This document shows positions 34,501 to 46,319 of a stretch of 64,000 nt of DNA, in pieces. The notes below the pieces were generated by a model. That model did no database searches. It saw only the letters and a program-made list of their open reading frames with translations, and was not told where the DNA came from. Made by a program: the position numbers and the translations under genes. Within the stretch, counting starts at the first letter, position 1. Every line of letters begins with the position of its first letter. The stretch is from Proteles cristata cristata (lineage: Eukaryota > Chordata > Mammalia > Carnivora > Hyaenidae), in NCBI GenBank assembly GCA_017311185.1, contig JAESUZ010004792.1, positions 1,922,001 through 1,986,000 of the forward strand, in the 5' to 3' direction.

Positions 34501-37080
34501 CCATGCATCCAAAGCTGCCAACATGAATTGAGTACCATTAAATCTACTATGCTATTAGAACTGAACCGGCCCCCCACTGATCCATTAAAAGGTAGAAGTA
34601 TAACATCCCAGAATTAAGCAGGAGCAGAACCAAAGGATATAAGTCAGCTATATAACAGGTATCTCAGACCTCCATGAGAGGGAACCACCACTGTTGCTTC
34701 AGTGTCTCTCCCTCAGCTCATTCTTTTGTTTCGTGGAGGCATCATGTATGAATTGGTGAAAAAAGAGGAAAAATTCTAAACTTTTGGTTCACAAATGAAT
34801 TGGCTTAGTATATGACTATATGCTAAAATGAATAGTAGCTGCATAATAGCTCTACTTAAGGGTGGCCTTTGAAAACAATGACAAGGGAAAAACTTCACAA
34901 CAAAAATCTTTGGATGATGGTCATGATGATTCATTTTGTGTAGAAAGAAAGTGGCATGAAAAAATTGTAGCTTGTATAAAATTATACATCATCTATCATA
35001 CATGCATACTTGGAAGCAATGGCAAAGGACCTATCTTGCTGATCTGAGACATAGAAAGAAAAATATCGGAAGATCGTAGAGGTAATAGAGGCATAAGAAT
35101 GCACATATTGGAGTATACAATAAGTGCCAATATTTCATCATCATATATTAAGGGTCATGAGAAAGTAACTGCCATGGAAGAGACAAGAAACTAGCAACTA
35201 GATAAATGATTTAGCCAGTTTATGTCACCAACCTCTGTCATCAGGCACCCAATGGCAATGGGTATAGCAATGAAAGGGCCACAGAAGCATAGATAGAGGC
35301 TATGCAAGGATCCAACAGCATGGACTCCAACTCTAAATTCTCAAGCTTCTGTCTCTGTTGGATGTCCTAATGGCCTTAACAAAGACAAATGGTGCACCAC
35401 AATGTGGCAACATTCCCTGAGGAAATCAACAGCCACTTGGTGGCAAAAGACCACAATCGACCCCTTTCATTTTATTTGCATGTTTCCAATAACCGCCCCA
35501 AAGCTCCTTGCCACAATCCTCACCCGGGAATTTATGAGATGACTACACTAATAACATCAACCATGAAATCAAAGTTTATTAACACTTATCCCAGAGGAGA
35601 AGAGGCAAATTTTGTTAGTGGGATAACTCAAAAAGTAGCAGAATTGTAAAAAAATTAAAGTCATCTATGTGTTAAGTAGGGAGGAGCTACATTTCCTAAG
35701 AGTCTTACCCAGTTGGTTGAATTTGAATCCTTTTTTTTTTTTTTAAATGTTTTATTTATTTCTAGGAGAGAGAGAGAGAGAGAGCGTGAGGAGGGGAGGG
35801 TCAGAGAGAGGGAGTCACAGACTGAAACAGGCTCCAGGCTCTGAGCTGGCAGTCAGCACAGAGCCCGACACGGGGCTCAAACCCACGAACCGTGAGACCA
35901 TGACCTAAGCGAAAGTCGGACGCTTAACCGACTAAGCCACCCAGGCGCCCCGGTCGAATTTGAATCCTAATGGGTCCTCAAAGATGACACCAAAAAGGAA
36001 CTTTTTTCTATTAGTTTATCATAGAATGCCATAAGGGCCACTTATCAATTTAACACACAATATATCTGGGGTATCAATTAAGGAGGAAGGGATCTGGGGA
36101 GAGGCAAGTATAAGGATCTTGCTAAGGTATTCCTGGGTCAAAGGAATATTATGTTAAGCAGTTGTCATCCAGATATCACAAACTTGTATTCCCTTCCTAT
36201 TACAAAGAAAGTGGTTTGTTCTCAAAGGAACAGACAACATTCTAAATATGAGATCACATTTCATGCTAGCAATGTAGCACAACTGTATGAGGACTCAAAG
36301 AAGTGTCTGATCCACATACCTGAGGTCTCACATAATGTCATGTCAGGTTAGGTGGCCCACTTTACAGCATAGGGCTCACTATATCACATACCACACCACT
36401 TAGAAACTACCAGCTAGGAGAGGCTGCCAAAACAGCTTCTAAAGGCATAACTAAAGTGCCAGCTTAGAGCCAAAGCTCTCTGATGATCAGATACTATCCT
36501 CAAGATGGCACCATATGCCTCTAATCAGAGACCTTTATATGGCACAATGTTGTCAAGAGGAAGAAAACATAGCTACGGGAACAATACGTAGAAAGAAGAA
36601 TGACCCCCACTTACCCTCATTTATAATGACCCAGTGGAGGGTTTTGTGTTTATTTTTCCCACTGTACTTTGTAGGTGTTGAGGTCATGTGTTTCCTTCAG
36701 AAACACAACACATCCTTTGAATTATGAGCTATAACTGCTTCCTGGACATGTTGAGATCCTCATGTCCAGGGACCAGCAGACAAGAAAGGAGTCACTGTGC
36801 TGCCAGAGATAATGGGTTCTGATCATCAGGAGGAGGAATGTCTGACATTACGTGATGTGGCCAGGATCCCAGGTGACCAGCTAGGTAATCTCTTGACCAA
36901 TTGTGACTGTTGGAGGATAGAAAAGACACCCTTAAATGAGAGAATTACCCTAATAGCCTTTCTAGAAGGCTAGAAAGAGAAGTCACACACAATTCTGGAA
37001 GAGTTGCTCCCCAAACATAAGTGAAGTGGATCTCAACAGTGAAAGGGTATGAACTATGGTAGAAACAAAGATGAGCTGTT
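31579..37080 (+). mobile_element. Ancient class III (ERVL/MaLR-like) internal region
   Basis: About 5.5 kb of non-coding sequence has phrases in the order of class III ERV internal regions: leader (tttggagctggataac), a gag/protease-like zone (33000-33440, with ggaccctgaaacactg and ctactccaatcctttcccaaa), then a pol/integrase-like zone (gggtggcctttgaaaacaatgacaagg near 34860; acagcatagggctcac and cagagacctttatatggca near 36360-36540). All frames are closed by stops; the longest (92 codons, 33918) has no intact motif. A felid SINE at 35732-35951 interrupts it. Identification is by recollected consensus and needs a search. Confidence 0.45.
35732..35951 (-). mobile_element. Felid SINE, young subtype
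   Basis: Poly-T, tttatttctaggagagaga, gaggaggggagggtc, gacctaagcgaaagtcgg, end ccacccaggcgcccc. Flanks ggttgaatttgaatcct (35715-35731) and ggtcgaatttgaatcct (35952-35968) differ at one base. Confidence 0.95.
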
Positions 37081-37142
37081 CAAATCCCCCTTCAAAGAAG
37101 TGTTTGCTGTGTAGTATTAAAAATGATTAAAGCCACTTTAGG

Positions 37143-37754
37143 TGATACAAACAAACTTTATTAAATACTTCATGAAAAGAAGTTCCCGAGAGGCCACAGA
37201 ATTACAAAATGGGATGAAATGCAGGAAGTGTTTATAGGACAAAGAATAAGAGACAAGGATGTAAGTACAGAACTCAGAGTTGGCCAGGGCATTTGAGGAC
37301 TGGCTGAGGGTATACTACATTTCTGGTCAAATGCAGCATTTACATGGGCACAAAAGTTATTTAAGTTTGATTTGCTGACCTGGCCCTCAGGCAGGAGAAG
37401 CTCTACTTTGGGCCTAGAAATTTATTTCAACAGTAGATCGAGGGGTGCAGACTGCAAATAGTTCTGGTGGTCAGCTACTGCCAGGTTGCCCCATCTCACT
37501 CAAGGTCACCCTATTCCTGGGGCAGTCTACACGTGATGACAGGGCATGGAAGTGCTGTGGTGAGAAAACTCTGACTCAGTCTTCTGTTGACTTAAGAGCC
37601 TCCTATAGAATCTGGTGGGCCCCATGGTGAGGCCTGTATCAGCCAGGTAGTGTGCTGTGGGACACTGCCCCTAAGTCAAGATCACAAGTGGAGAGGAAAG
37701 ACAGCAGGGTGTGTGTGGGAAAGCCCAGGCTTGAATTTAATCCTTGTGCTAACA
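37143..37754 (-). mobile_element. Solo ERV LTR with 6-bp target duplication
   Basis: A 612-bp segment starts with tg and ends with ca on the plus strand and is flanked by tttagg on both sides (37137-37142 and 37755-37760). Read on the minus strand it starts TGTTAGCACAAGG, has a TATA-like cctataaacac, a polyadenylation signal aataaag near the end, and stops at ...gtatca. No internal viral sequence adjoins, so it arose by LTR-LTR recombination. A 6-bp duplication is typical of class II (betaretrovirus-like) ERVs, but the class is not proven from this alone. Confidence 0.65.
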
Positions 37755-37760
37755 TTTAGG

Positions 37761-38531
37761 AGGTATGTGATGTGTTGCATGCCAGAATAAATGAGCATAA
37801 ACAGACAACTGAACTAGAGGTGCTACCATTCACAAACATTCTTCATTACCTGATGTTAAGAGAAAGATATACTCAGTGACCCTGGCTGAAGAGAAGCAAG
37901 TCTTTCAGCAATCATACAGGAGTCTTCTGAGGAAGATATTCATGAGTCATAAGTTAGGGTAGAAGGGCCCAGGTGACACAAAATCAGGAAACAGATTCTC
38001 CCTTTGGCCCAGGTTTCCCATTCGACAACAATTTCCTTCCATTTGTTAGAATATCTTTTAATTTTCCCAAAGCTTCTTTTTGTACAAATAAGCCAGTTTT
38101 AAAATATGTGGGGTTTTTTCTTACTCACCTAAAGAATTTTAAAAGACATGCTTGTGATTATTTCCAACATTGCCAGAATTAGGGGAAAAAAAACTTTCAA
38201 TACCTCTTATTCTTTTAATAGCTTCAAGCGAAACCATTTTCAAGTTCTTGATTCTTTCTTTCTTTCAAATAATTTTTCAGATGAAGCTAATGAATGACAA
38301 TAAAGCAATAATGCAATACTAATGAAATTATAATAATGATAATATGTATTGACTATAATATACTGTATACTACTACTGTGTACTAATTAACAATGATAAA
38401 ATTATGATAATAAACATTTGCTAAGCCAATTTTGAAAATAGTGCCAAAGTCCATGGAATTTTCACTGATACAGTGAATGAATGATATACATAATTAACCA
38501 GGTAATTGACCTAACATATCCAGATAAATTG
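37761..38531. other. Unassigned AT-rich sequence
   Basis: No gene or repeat recognised. Confidence 0.45.
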
Positions 38532-38547
38532 AAGCAAAGAGAATTTT

Positions 38548-38828
38548 CTTATATTAGGATAGTCAGCTTATTTTATTTTTAACCACTTAATTATCTAATA
38601 AATATCTCAAACCAAACTGTTGATTCTTCAACCCACCTCCGAAACCTGCTATTCTATATTATTCCCAGCTTGTAAAAAGCAATTCCATCTTACCACTCGC
38701 TGAGGCCAAGAGTCTTCAAGTCACCTTTGACTCTTCTGTTTCTAATATTTCACATGCAAACCATTAGAAAATCCTTTTGGCTCTACATGTAAAATATACT
38801 GAGAGTCTAGCCACTTCTTCTCTTTTCC
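38548..38828 (-). other. 3'-transduced flank carried by the L1
   Basis: This 281-bp segment lies between the L1 poly-A and the left target duplication. It is not L1: the L1 copies at 45001, 55720 and 7352 end at the poly-A with no such extension. Near its end, on the minus strand, is a polyadenylation signal (aataaa, plus-strand tttatt at 38572-38577), about 24 bases before the junction. This fits read-through of the weak L1 signal and use of a downstream genomic one at the source locus. The second poly-A is short and merges with the aaaa of the duplication. Confidence 0.8.
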
Positions 38829-40774
38829 TTTTTTTTTTTTTTTTTTTACAAATAGTTTATTGTCAAGTTGGTTTCCATATAACACCCAGTGCTCATCCCC
38901 ACAAGTGCCCTTCTCCATGCCCCCAACCCCCCTCCCCCTCACACCCATCAGTCCTCAGTTTGTTCTCAGCATTCAAGAGTCTCTCATGGTTTGCCTCTCT
39001 CCTTCTCCCTGACTATTTCCCTTGTTCTTCTCTCCCACAGTCCTTCGTTAAGTTCCTCCTAATCCTCCTATACATGCAAACATATGATATTTGTCCTTCT
39101 CTGCCTGACTTATTTCACTCAGCATAACACCCTCAAGGTCCATCCATGTTGCTACACATGGCCAGATTTCATTGTTTCTCATTGTCATGTAGTATTCCAT
39201 GGTATAGATAAACCACATCTTCTTGATCCATTCGTCAGTTGATGGACACTTAGTCTCTTTCCATGTTTTGGCTATTGTTGAAAGTGCTGCTATAAGCATT
39301 GGGGTATATGTTCCCCTATGCATCAGCACTCTTATATTACTTGGATAAATTCCTAGCAGTGCTATTGTTGGGTCATAGGGGAGTTCTATTGTTAAGTTTT
39401 TGAGGAACCTCCACACTGTTTTCCAGAGGGGCTGCCCAGGTTTACATTCCCACCAACAGTGTAGGAGGGTGCCCGTTTCTCCACATCCTTGCCAGCATCT
39501 CGTGTTCTCTGATTTGCTCATTTTAGCCACTCTGACTGGCGTGAGGTGGTATCTCAGTGTGGTTTTGATTTGTATTTCCCTGATGAGGAGGGGTGCTGAG
39601 CATCATTTCATATGTCTATTAGCCAACTGTATATCCTCTTTGGAGAAGTGTCTGTTCATATCTTCTGCCCATTTCTTCACTGGATTGTTTGATTTTTGGG
39701 TGTGGAGTTTGGTGAATTCCTTATAGATTTTGGATATTAACCCTTTATCTGATATGTCATTTGCAACTATCTTTTCCCATTCCGTTGGTTGCATATTAGT
39801 TTTATGGATTGTTTCCTTTGCCATGAAAAGCTTTTAATCTTGATGAGGTCTCAATAGTTCATTTTTGCTCTTGATTCCCTTGCTTTTGGGGATGTGTCAA
39901 GTAAGAAATTGCTGTGGAGGAGGTCAAGGAGGTTGTTTCCTGCTTTCTCCTCTAGGGTTTTGATGGTTTCCTGTCTCACATTCAGGTCCTTCATCCATTT
40001 GGAGTGTATTTTTGTGTATGGTGTGAGAAAATGATCTAGTTTCATTCTTCTGCATGTTGCTGTCCAGTTCTCCCAGCACCATCTGTTAAAGAGGCTGTCT
40101 TTTTTCCATTGGATACTCTTTCCTGCTTTGTCAAAGATTAGTTGGCTGTATACTTTCGGGTCCAATTCTGAGTTCTCAATTCTATTCCATTGATCTATGT
40201 GTCTATTTTTGTGCCAATACCATACTGTCTTGATGATGACAGCTTTGTAGTAGAGGCTAAAATTTGGGATGGTGATGCCTCCCGTTTTGGTTTTCTTCTT
40301 CAATATGACTTTGGCTATTCAGGGTCTTTTGTGATTCCATACAAATTTTAGAATAGTTTGTTCTAGCTTTGAGAAGAATGCTGGTGCAATTTTGATTGGG
40401 ATTTCATTGAATGTGTAGATTGCTTTGGGTAGTGGTGACATTTTAACTATATTTATTCTTCCTATCCATGAGCATGGAATTTGTTTCCATTTCTTTGTGT
40501 CTTCTTTAATTTCCTTCATAAGTTTTCTATAGTTTTCATCATAGAGATCTCTTATATTCTTGGTTAGGTTTATTCCTAGGTACTTAATGGTTTTTTGTGC
40601 AAATGTGAATGGGATCAGTTTCTTGATTTCTCTTTCTGTTGCTTCATTGTTGGTGTATAAAAATGCAGCTGATTTCTGTACGTTGATTTTGTACCCTGCA
40701 ACTTTGCTGAATTCTTGGATAATTTCTAGTAGGCTTCTGGTGGAGTCTCCTGGGTCTTCTATGTAGAGTATCAT
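38548..40774 (-). mobile_element. 5'-truncated LINE-1 with 3' transduction
   Basis: On the minus strand, ORF2 sequence starts abruptly after the reverse transcriptase FADD region at 40774 and runs to the ORF2 end near 39048, the 3' UTR and a poly-A (poly-T at 38829-38846 on the plus strand). ORF2 pieces: 40319-40774 (..[11 protein letters not shown].., ending at a TGA, probably from CGA), 39851-40303 (same frame), then a frameshift, 39603-39824, and 39048-39530. The last piece keeps the C-terminal Cys/His cluster (C-x3-C-x8-H-C-x3-C). A perfect 16-bp target duplication, aagcaaagagaatttt, lies at 38532-38547 and 40775-40790, outside an extra 281-bp segment. The restored target reads TTTT/AA, the L1 endonuclease site. 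Confidence 0.9.
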
Positions 40775-40790
40775 AAGCAAAGAGAATTTT

Positions 40791-42214
40791 AAGCACTAAT
40801 TATATAGGTAATTGCCCTTGATCTCTGCTTCTTTTTGTTGGTAAAGACCAAAATACACTGTTATTTGGGTGATTCATTTCTTTCAGTATCTCATTTCTCA
40901 TCCCCTAAACCATACCTATACTGCTAAATGCTAATATAAAATGCTAAATGTTTCTAAAACAATACCTGCCATACTGAACACAAGAAAGCACAGCCTTGCC
41001 TTCAGAACTGACAAAGACAAGTGAGAGAATACAGTCAACCTCTGAGAATGTGTGAGAGAAAGATATTTCTGATGGTGAGTGCTTTTCCTTGTGAGACACC
41101 ATGCCCTGAACTTGCTGCGTCTTCTCTGTTAGTGCCAACAAAGTCCCTTCTTAGGAACAGGAAAGTTGAGGAAGGATGTTGAACACACCAGGCAGGGAAA
41201 TGGGAGCTGAGAGGGGGGGTCACAGGTTTTACTATTTTCTTTGTTTTGCAGCTGTATACTCTGCCCCAGAAGAAGAGCTCAGTCTGGTCTCACAGCTAAT
41301 ATCAGAAGGGGATGTGAGAGTAAGGACAGGAGACATAATGGACATGAGGAATAAAGGCAAAGTTAGTTTCAGAGGCTGGTTCTTTTCCAAGCCGTTGTGA
41401 GGCATCATAGTCCCTGGGAGTTTTTGTGTACTGTGGTGGGATTTCTGGAGAGGTTGGAGGCTGTATTTCACAAGAACTTCAACAATTATATTCTTGAGTT
41501 CCTAGTAAAGGAGATGGATAAAGGCAGGCAGGATGATCCTATAAGAGGTGGATTCATATACATTTGGGCAATTTCATCTAGAGGAGGCTGCTGGTGCCCT
41601 ACCTTCTGGAACACTAGGTTCAATAATTTAATCAGAACTTCAGTGATGGTTTAGAAAGCACTTTGTCCAGCACAACCTTCCTCTGCCCTGGGTTGACTAC
41701 CCATGCCTCTGGTTCTAACTAGTCAGTCTAAGAGAGCACAGACCAGCTCAATTTCAGAGACTTGCTGTTTTTCCTTATCTCTCTCAGGGCTTGTTGGTTA
41801 TCAGTTCTCTGTTTCCATTCTGGGCAGTTTTGATGTAATCCATCCTCTGGCCTTGGCATCTGCTGCTATCTGCAAAGGACTTCCTACTATCATCCCCAGG
41901 CCTCCTTCACTCATTCCAAAATTTGTCCCCTTTGTCAGAGCCCCCTGGTCTGCTAAAGAAGGACGCTGAATGAGACAGACAAAGGAATGAGTTACAGGCA
42001 AAAAAAGAAGAGAAGAGGGATGGATACACGCATACATACTCATGCATATACACACATATCTAAATTTGTATACAGTTCACGTAAAAATAGAATAATCTTA
42101 TTTTGCATAGAAAAATATCAGTCATGCAATGTGGAAAGTGGGAAAACTTTGTATATAAAAGAACTTCTGAAAAGACCTGGGAATTTCAACTGAGCACAGG
42201 TTAAAGATTAGCAA
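40791..42214. other. Unassigned intergenic sequence
   Basis: No supported gene. Frames of 74-88 codons at 41176-41969 overlap on both strands without recognisable domains. Confidence 0.45.
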
Positions 42215-42445
42215 GTGCTTGTTAGCTACTTAACTATATGCCAGGCACAGTTCTAAGCACTTTGTGTATTAGCACATAATTGTCACATTAAATAAATTAG
42301 ATGAGTAATATTATTATGTTTCTTTTATAGCTGTGGAAACTAAGGAAGAATTCATTGAAATAAAATTGTACAAGATTGTTATGGATCTTGGAAGTCACAG
42401 TAGGGACTTGAAATACAGGCAATTTGGCACTGGAGTCTAGGTTCA
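42215..42445 (-). mobile_element. MIR element
   Basis: Reverse MIR order on the plus strand: cttaactatatgccaggcac, agttctaagcactttgtg, ttagcacataattgtcacatt, tagctgtggaaactaagg, and a ggtcacacag-like decayed part, ending near ggcactggagtct. Confidence 0.75.
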
Positions 42446-44263
42446 ATAAACTTGAAGCCATTTATTGTTGGAAGATTTTGAAAAAGCAAACAAATAAATC
42501 AAAAGCAGAATTTTCAGCTAAACTTGAATTTCAGATAAGCAACAAATACTTTTTTGTATATATATTCCCCATAAATATTTGAGATGAAATTATACTTAAA
42601 TGTTTATCTGAAGTTCAGATTTAACTGGGCATCTTGTGTTTTACCTACCAACTTCTAGTACAGTATGTTAGGTATTATGGTGTAGGCATGAAACTCTTTT
42701 TTGTATTGTGGGCTGTATTATAAGACTCAGAAATGCATAGATCCTGTCTGGTGACTCATCTCTAAGCTCAAAGTAACACTATTAATGACTGAAATCATCA
42801 ACTAACACTTAATGAAGAACTTGGTAAAGATCATATGGCCAAATATGAATTTTAGGCTCATGGCCAAGTGGGGTCCAGAAATCAAACCCTCCCTCTAACC
42901 TAAATCTAAAGCTTCTACCCTTCTGACCAGTAGAATGCCAGAAATAAGGAAAATCTGCACTGCATATCTTGGTTCAAACTTCTCACCCACCTCGAAGTAG
43001 AGGGAAGTAGAAAAAGCAAGAAAAGAGATGATTTACCCTCTCCCAACAAAGCAGCACAGATGTGAGCAAGCAGAGCATGATTATATGACCAAGTGAAAGA
43101 AAGAGCATGCAAAGAACAAGTTTCTGTGTAAAATTTTCAGACCAGAAGTAAATTTGGTGCATAGGACCTGCCCCCTATTGCCTCCGTCCAGTGTCAGCAG
43201 CGTCAGCAGCCCCTGCCCAGAGTCAGCACAGAAGAGAAGTCTCTCTTCCCATTTAGGAGCTCAGAAGAGACTGTTAGTCAAGGACTGAATGCCTGAGGGT
43301 GGGGGCTACGTAACCAGCTGGGGTGACTGGAGGACGAGGTGTCAAAATAGGAAAGGAAGCACAGGCTGTTCCCAGTTTTAGGTAGAGTTTGGGAAGGAAA
43401 ACGCCCCACCCTTCCAGTGATATTCTACACCTGGCCAGGAAGAACAACTTCCCTGAGAGCAAACAGAGTTTTATAAATCCCAAAGTTTTCTAGAAAAAAA
43501 CCACTGAAGTTTCAGTTTAGTAATTTGCTTTGCCAGATCCTTTAAATGACTTAAGTAATCACAGTGATCAAAGGATCAAATTTGTCCTGATGGACAAATT
43601 AATGCTAAAGTATCAAAGTAATAGTAAGACTCCTACCAGAAATAAGTTCAGGATAGCAGATGTAGACATTAATGTACCTATTCCTTGAAGAACTTTGATA
43701 GAAGATAAAATCATAATTCAGTGCAAAAATACCCATAATCATTTGTCTAGAAATTATGTATCTCCCATGAGAAACAAAACTGAATTTTTTTATTGGACAT
43801 CGCTAAAAACATACAATTAAGCTTCCTCATTAACTAGTGTTCTTTAATAATTGTTGAACAATTTAATGTGTGTCTTATAGTGGAAAATCATAAATGGAAC
43901 TCTGGTAAATTGGTTTGAAAATACATTTTCTCCTTCACAGTTCTCCACCTATGTTCTCTCCAGAAATAGCAGATGATATTGTTGGGTCACAGAAATGTGG
44001 AGAAGTCAGTAGCATCAATCTTTATTATTGTTGTTGTTATTATATTATCATTTAGTATATACTCACTCTACTGCAATAGACAGATGGGAATGTTCCAGTG
44101 CCAGATTATAGAAAATTTGCAGTAAATGACTGATATAGTAAGAATGTTGCATATACACCCACATACACACATGCACACACACAAAAAAGTGCAGAAGTCC
44201 TAGGCATATAAGCGCATTTGCCAGAATCAATATTCTCTTTGGGACTTTGTGTTTTTCTATTTT
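42446..44263. other. Unassigned intergenic sequence
   Basis: No gene supported. A locally GC-richer stretch with a cagcagcgtcagcagc motif lies at 43150-43250 without a long frame or CpG cluster. Confidence 0.45.
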
Positions 44264-44348
44264 TCCTTCTTTCCTTCCTTCCTTCCTTCCTTCCTTCCTT
44301 CCTTCCTTCCTTCCTTCCTTCCTTCCTTCCTTCCTTCCTTCCTTCTTT

Positions 44349-44350
<2 letters not shown>
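44264..44350. repeat. (TTCC)n microsatellite
   Basis: About 20 tetranucleotide units, nearly perfect, running directly into a (TG)n tract. It encodes an artefactual Leu-Pro-Ser-Phe repeat in a plus-strand frame. Confidence 0.95.

Positions 44351-44388
<38 letters not shown>
44351..44388. repeat. (TG)n microsatellite
   Basis: About 19 TG units adjoining the TTCC array. Together they form a compound microsatellite of about 125 bp. Confidence 0.95.
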
Positions 44389-44391
<3 letters not shown>

Positions 44392-44988
44392 GAAAATACT
44401 CAGAGTTTGATGATAGGCTATTAAAAGGAGATAATCTGAAAATACTGAAGAAGGCTAATCTGGGGAAATGCTGAACTGGATGGAGATTCCATCTAGGTTG
44501 ACAATTCAGAAGTACTTTTAGGAACAGCTCCTGCTGAGACTGTGGGGATTAAGGATGAATGGAAACAGATTTTTCAGTTATCATGGTGAATTTTATTCCC
44601 CTGCCCCCTTTTTGTTTTACCATTCCTCCACCCATCTCTCCTTTCTTATTTTCCTACCTTCTTTATTCTGAAGATTGGGAATATAATAGCATAAGGAAGT
44701 CCTGTGTTTCTTCCATGAGAGACTTGAACTCAAGAAGATAAAGCAGAATCTCACTGAGATCCAGAAAACCCAGGGGCAGAGGTCAGAATGCTCTACAATG
44801 GGTCATGGGGAGCATGCATCCTCTTCATTCCTCAAATGAAAATCAGGTTAATTCAATGACCTCCCCCCACTTCCAAGACCCTGACTCTGATCTGATGCGT
44901 AATAGGCATTCACAGATGTTTTTGTTTTTGTTTTGCGTTGTGTTGTTTTTACCACTTGTAGTACTACTAGGAAATCATTCTATAGGCG
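44389..44988. other. Unassigned intergenic sequence
   Basis: Nothing recognised. Confidence 0.45.
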
Positions 44989-45000
44989 CACTCACATTTT

Positions 45001-45288
45001 GTTTTTTTTTTCCAGTAATGGATTTATTTATTTATTTTTATTTTTTTATTTTTATTTTTTTACAAATAGTTTATTGTCAAATTAGTTTCCACATAACACC
45101 CAGTGCTCATCCCCACAAGTGTCCTCCTCCATGCCCATCCCTCCTCCCCCCACATCCATCAGTCCTCAGTTTTTGTCAGCATTCAAGAGTCTCTCATGGT
45201 TTGCCTCTCTCCCTTTCCCCCACCATTTCCGCCCTTCTTCTCCCCCTTGGTCCTCTGTTAAGTTCCTCCTAATCCTCCTATACGTGCA
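45001..45288 (-). mobile_element. Short 5'-truncated LINE-1 3' end
   Basis: It matches the other L1 3' UTRs here (tacaaatagtttattgtcaa, ccagtgctcatccccacaag, ttcaagagtctctcatgg). A 12-bp direct repeat, cactcacatttt, flanks it at 44989-45000 and 45289-45300. The tail (45002-45062) is bipartite, with ccagtaatgg between a pure T run and a long T/TTTA-rich run. Confidence 0.85.
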
Positions 45289-45559
45289 CACTCACATTTT
45301 CTTATGCAAAAAAGAAAAAAGCCCAATATAAAATAAGAATAGGAAAAGTAAAGTATTAGTATTTGGATTCAAGACTGTTCAAATGTAGTTACCCATCCTT
45401 TTGACCAACTTCTGTGACGGAAAGCTCCATGCACAATTACAGAGTCCCACTTTGAATGCAGAATCATCTATTTTCTTAGCATCAGGCTTTCCCTCTCCCC
45501 ATAACTTCAAAATAAATGAAGAGAAAGCTGACAGATCTTAAAAGAGAATTTTAAAAGTT

Positions 45560-46085
45560 CATAAGCATAGCTGTATATTTTAGCAAACCTCCCTCAATAA
45601 TTGATAAAACAGACAAAAATAAATAAGAATTTATTAACCAATTAGACATAATTAATATCTATAGAACACTACAACCAACTGAGGAATAAAAATTACTTTA
45701 AAAGACTCATTGGGAAACTGTATATGTTTAACCAATGCCAGATCACAAAATCAGTATCAGTAAACTTTAAAAAATTAAAATATTATAGAATATATTAACT
45801 ATATTTGAATTTAATTAGGTATCAATGAGTATCTGTCTACAAATATGTGAAAATTATGTAGTCTGTGTTGATATAAACCAAGGATAAAATAATTAATCAT
45901 AATCACAAGGGAAATTAGAAAATATTCTGAACAAATGATATTTGAAAATACAGTAAATCAAAACTTGTGGAATTTTCTAAACCTTATAGAAAATTTATGA
46001 CTTTAAAAGCTTATATTAGAAAAGGAGACAGACTTAATATGAATGAAGTACATTTAACCAAAAGGAGATAGGAAAAAATTAAATC
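45560..46085 (+). mobile_element. Old LINE-1 ORF2 fragment (endonuclease region)
   Basis: Decayed sequence with L1-like phrases: taattgataaaacagacaaaaa, gacataattaatatctatagaacactacaacc, accaatgccagatcac. No open frame. Confidence 0.5.
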
Positions 46086-46101
46086 CAAAGTAGCAGAGAA
46101 T

Positions 46102-46311
46102 GGGGCACCTGGGTGGCTCAGTTAGTTAAGTGTCAGACTTTGGCTCAGGTCATGATCTCCAATTCGTGTGTTTGAGCCCTGTGTAGGGCTCTCAGCTGAC
46201 AGCTCAGAGCCTGGAGCCTGCTTTGCCTTCTGTGTATTTCTCTCTCTCTGTCGCTCCTCTCCCCCCCACTCTCAAAAATAAATAAAACATTTTTAAAAAT
46301 TAAAAAAACAA
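46102..46311 (+). mobile_element. Felid tRNA-derived SINE
   Basis: Head ggggcacctgggtggctcag, CT-rich body, tail caaaaataaataaaacat. Imperfect flanking repeat near caaagtagcagagaa and caaagtgtcaaagaa. It separates two old L1 fragments. Confidence 0.9.
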
Positions 46312-46319
46312 CAAAGTGT

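Noticed and set aside
33918..34524. 92- and 112-codon frames as small genes
   Set aside because: They lie in a tract that reads as decayed ERV internal sequence, on opposite strands and without intact motifs.
39048..40780. Frames of 108-160 codons as host genes
   Set aside because: They are pieces of L1 ORF2 on the minus strand, or the opposite-strand shadows of those pieces.
44218..44474. Frames encoding PSFL repeats followed by a Val/Cys run
   Set aside because: Direct translation of the TTCC and TG microsatellite.
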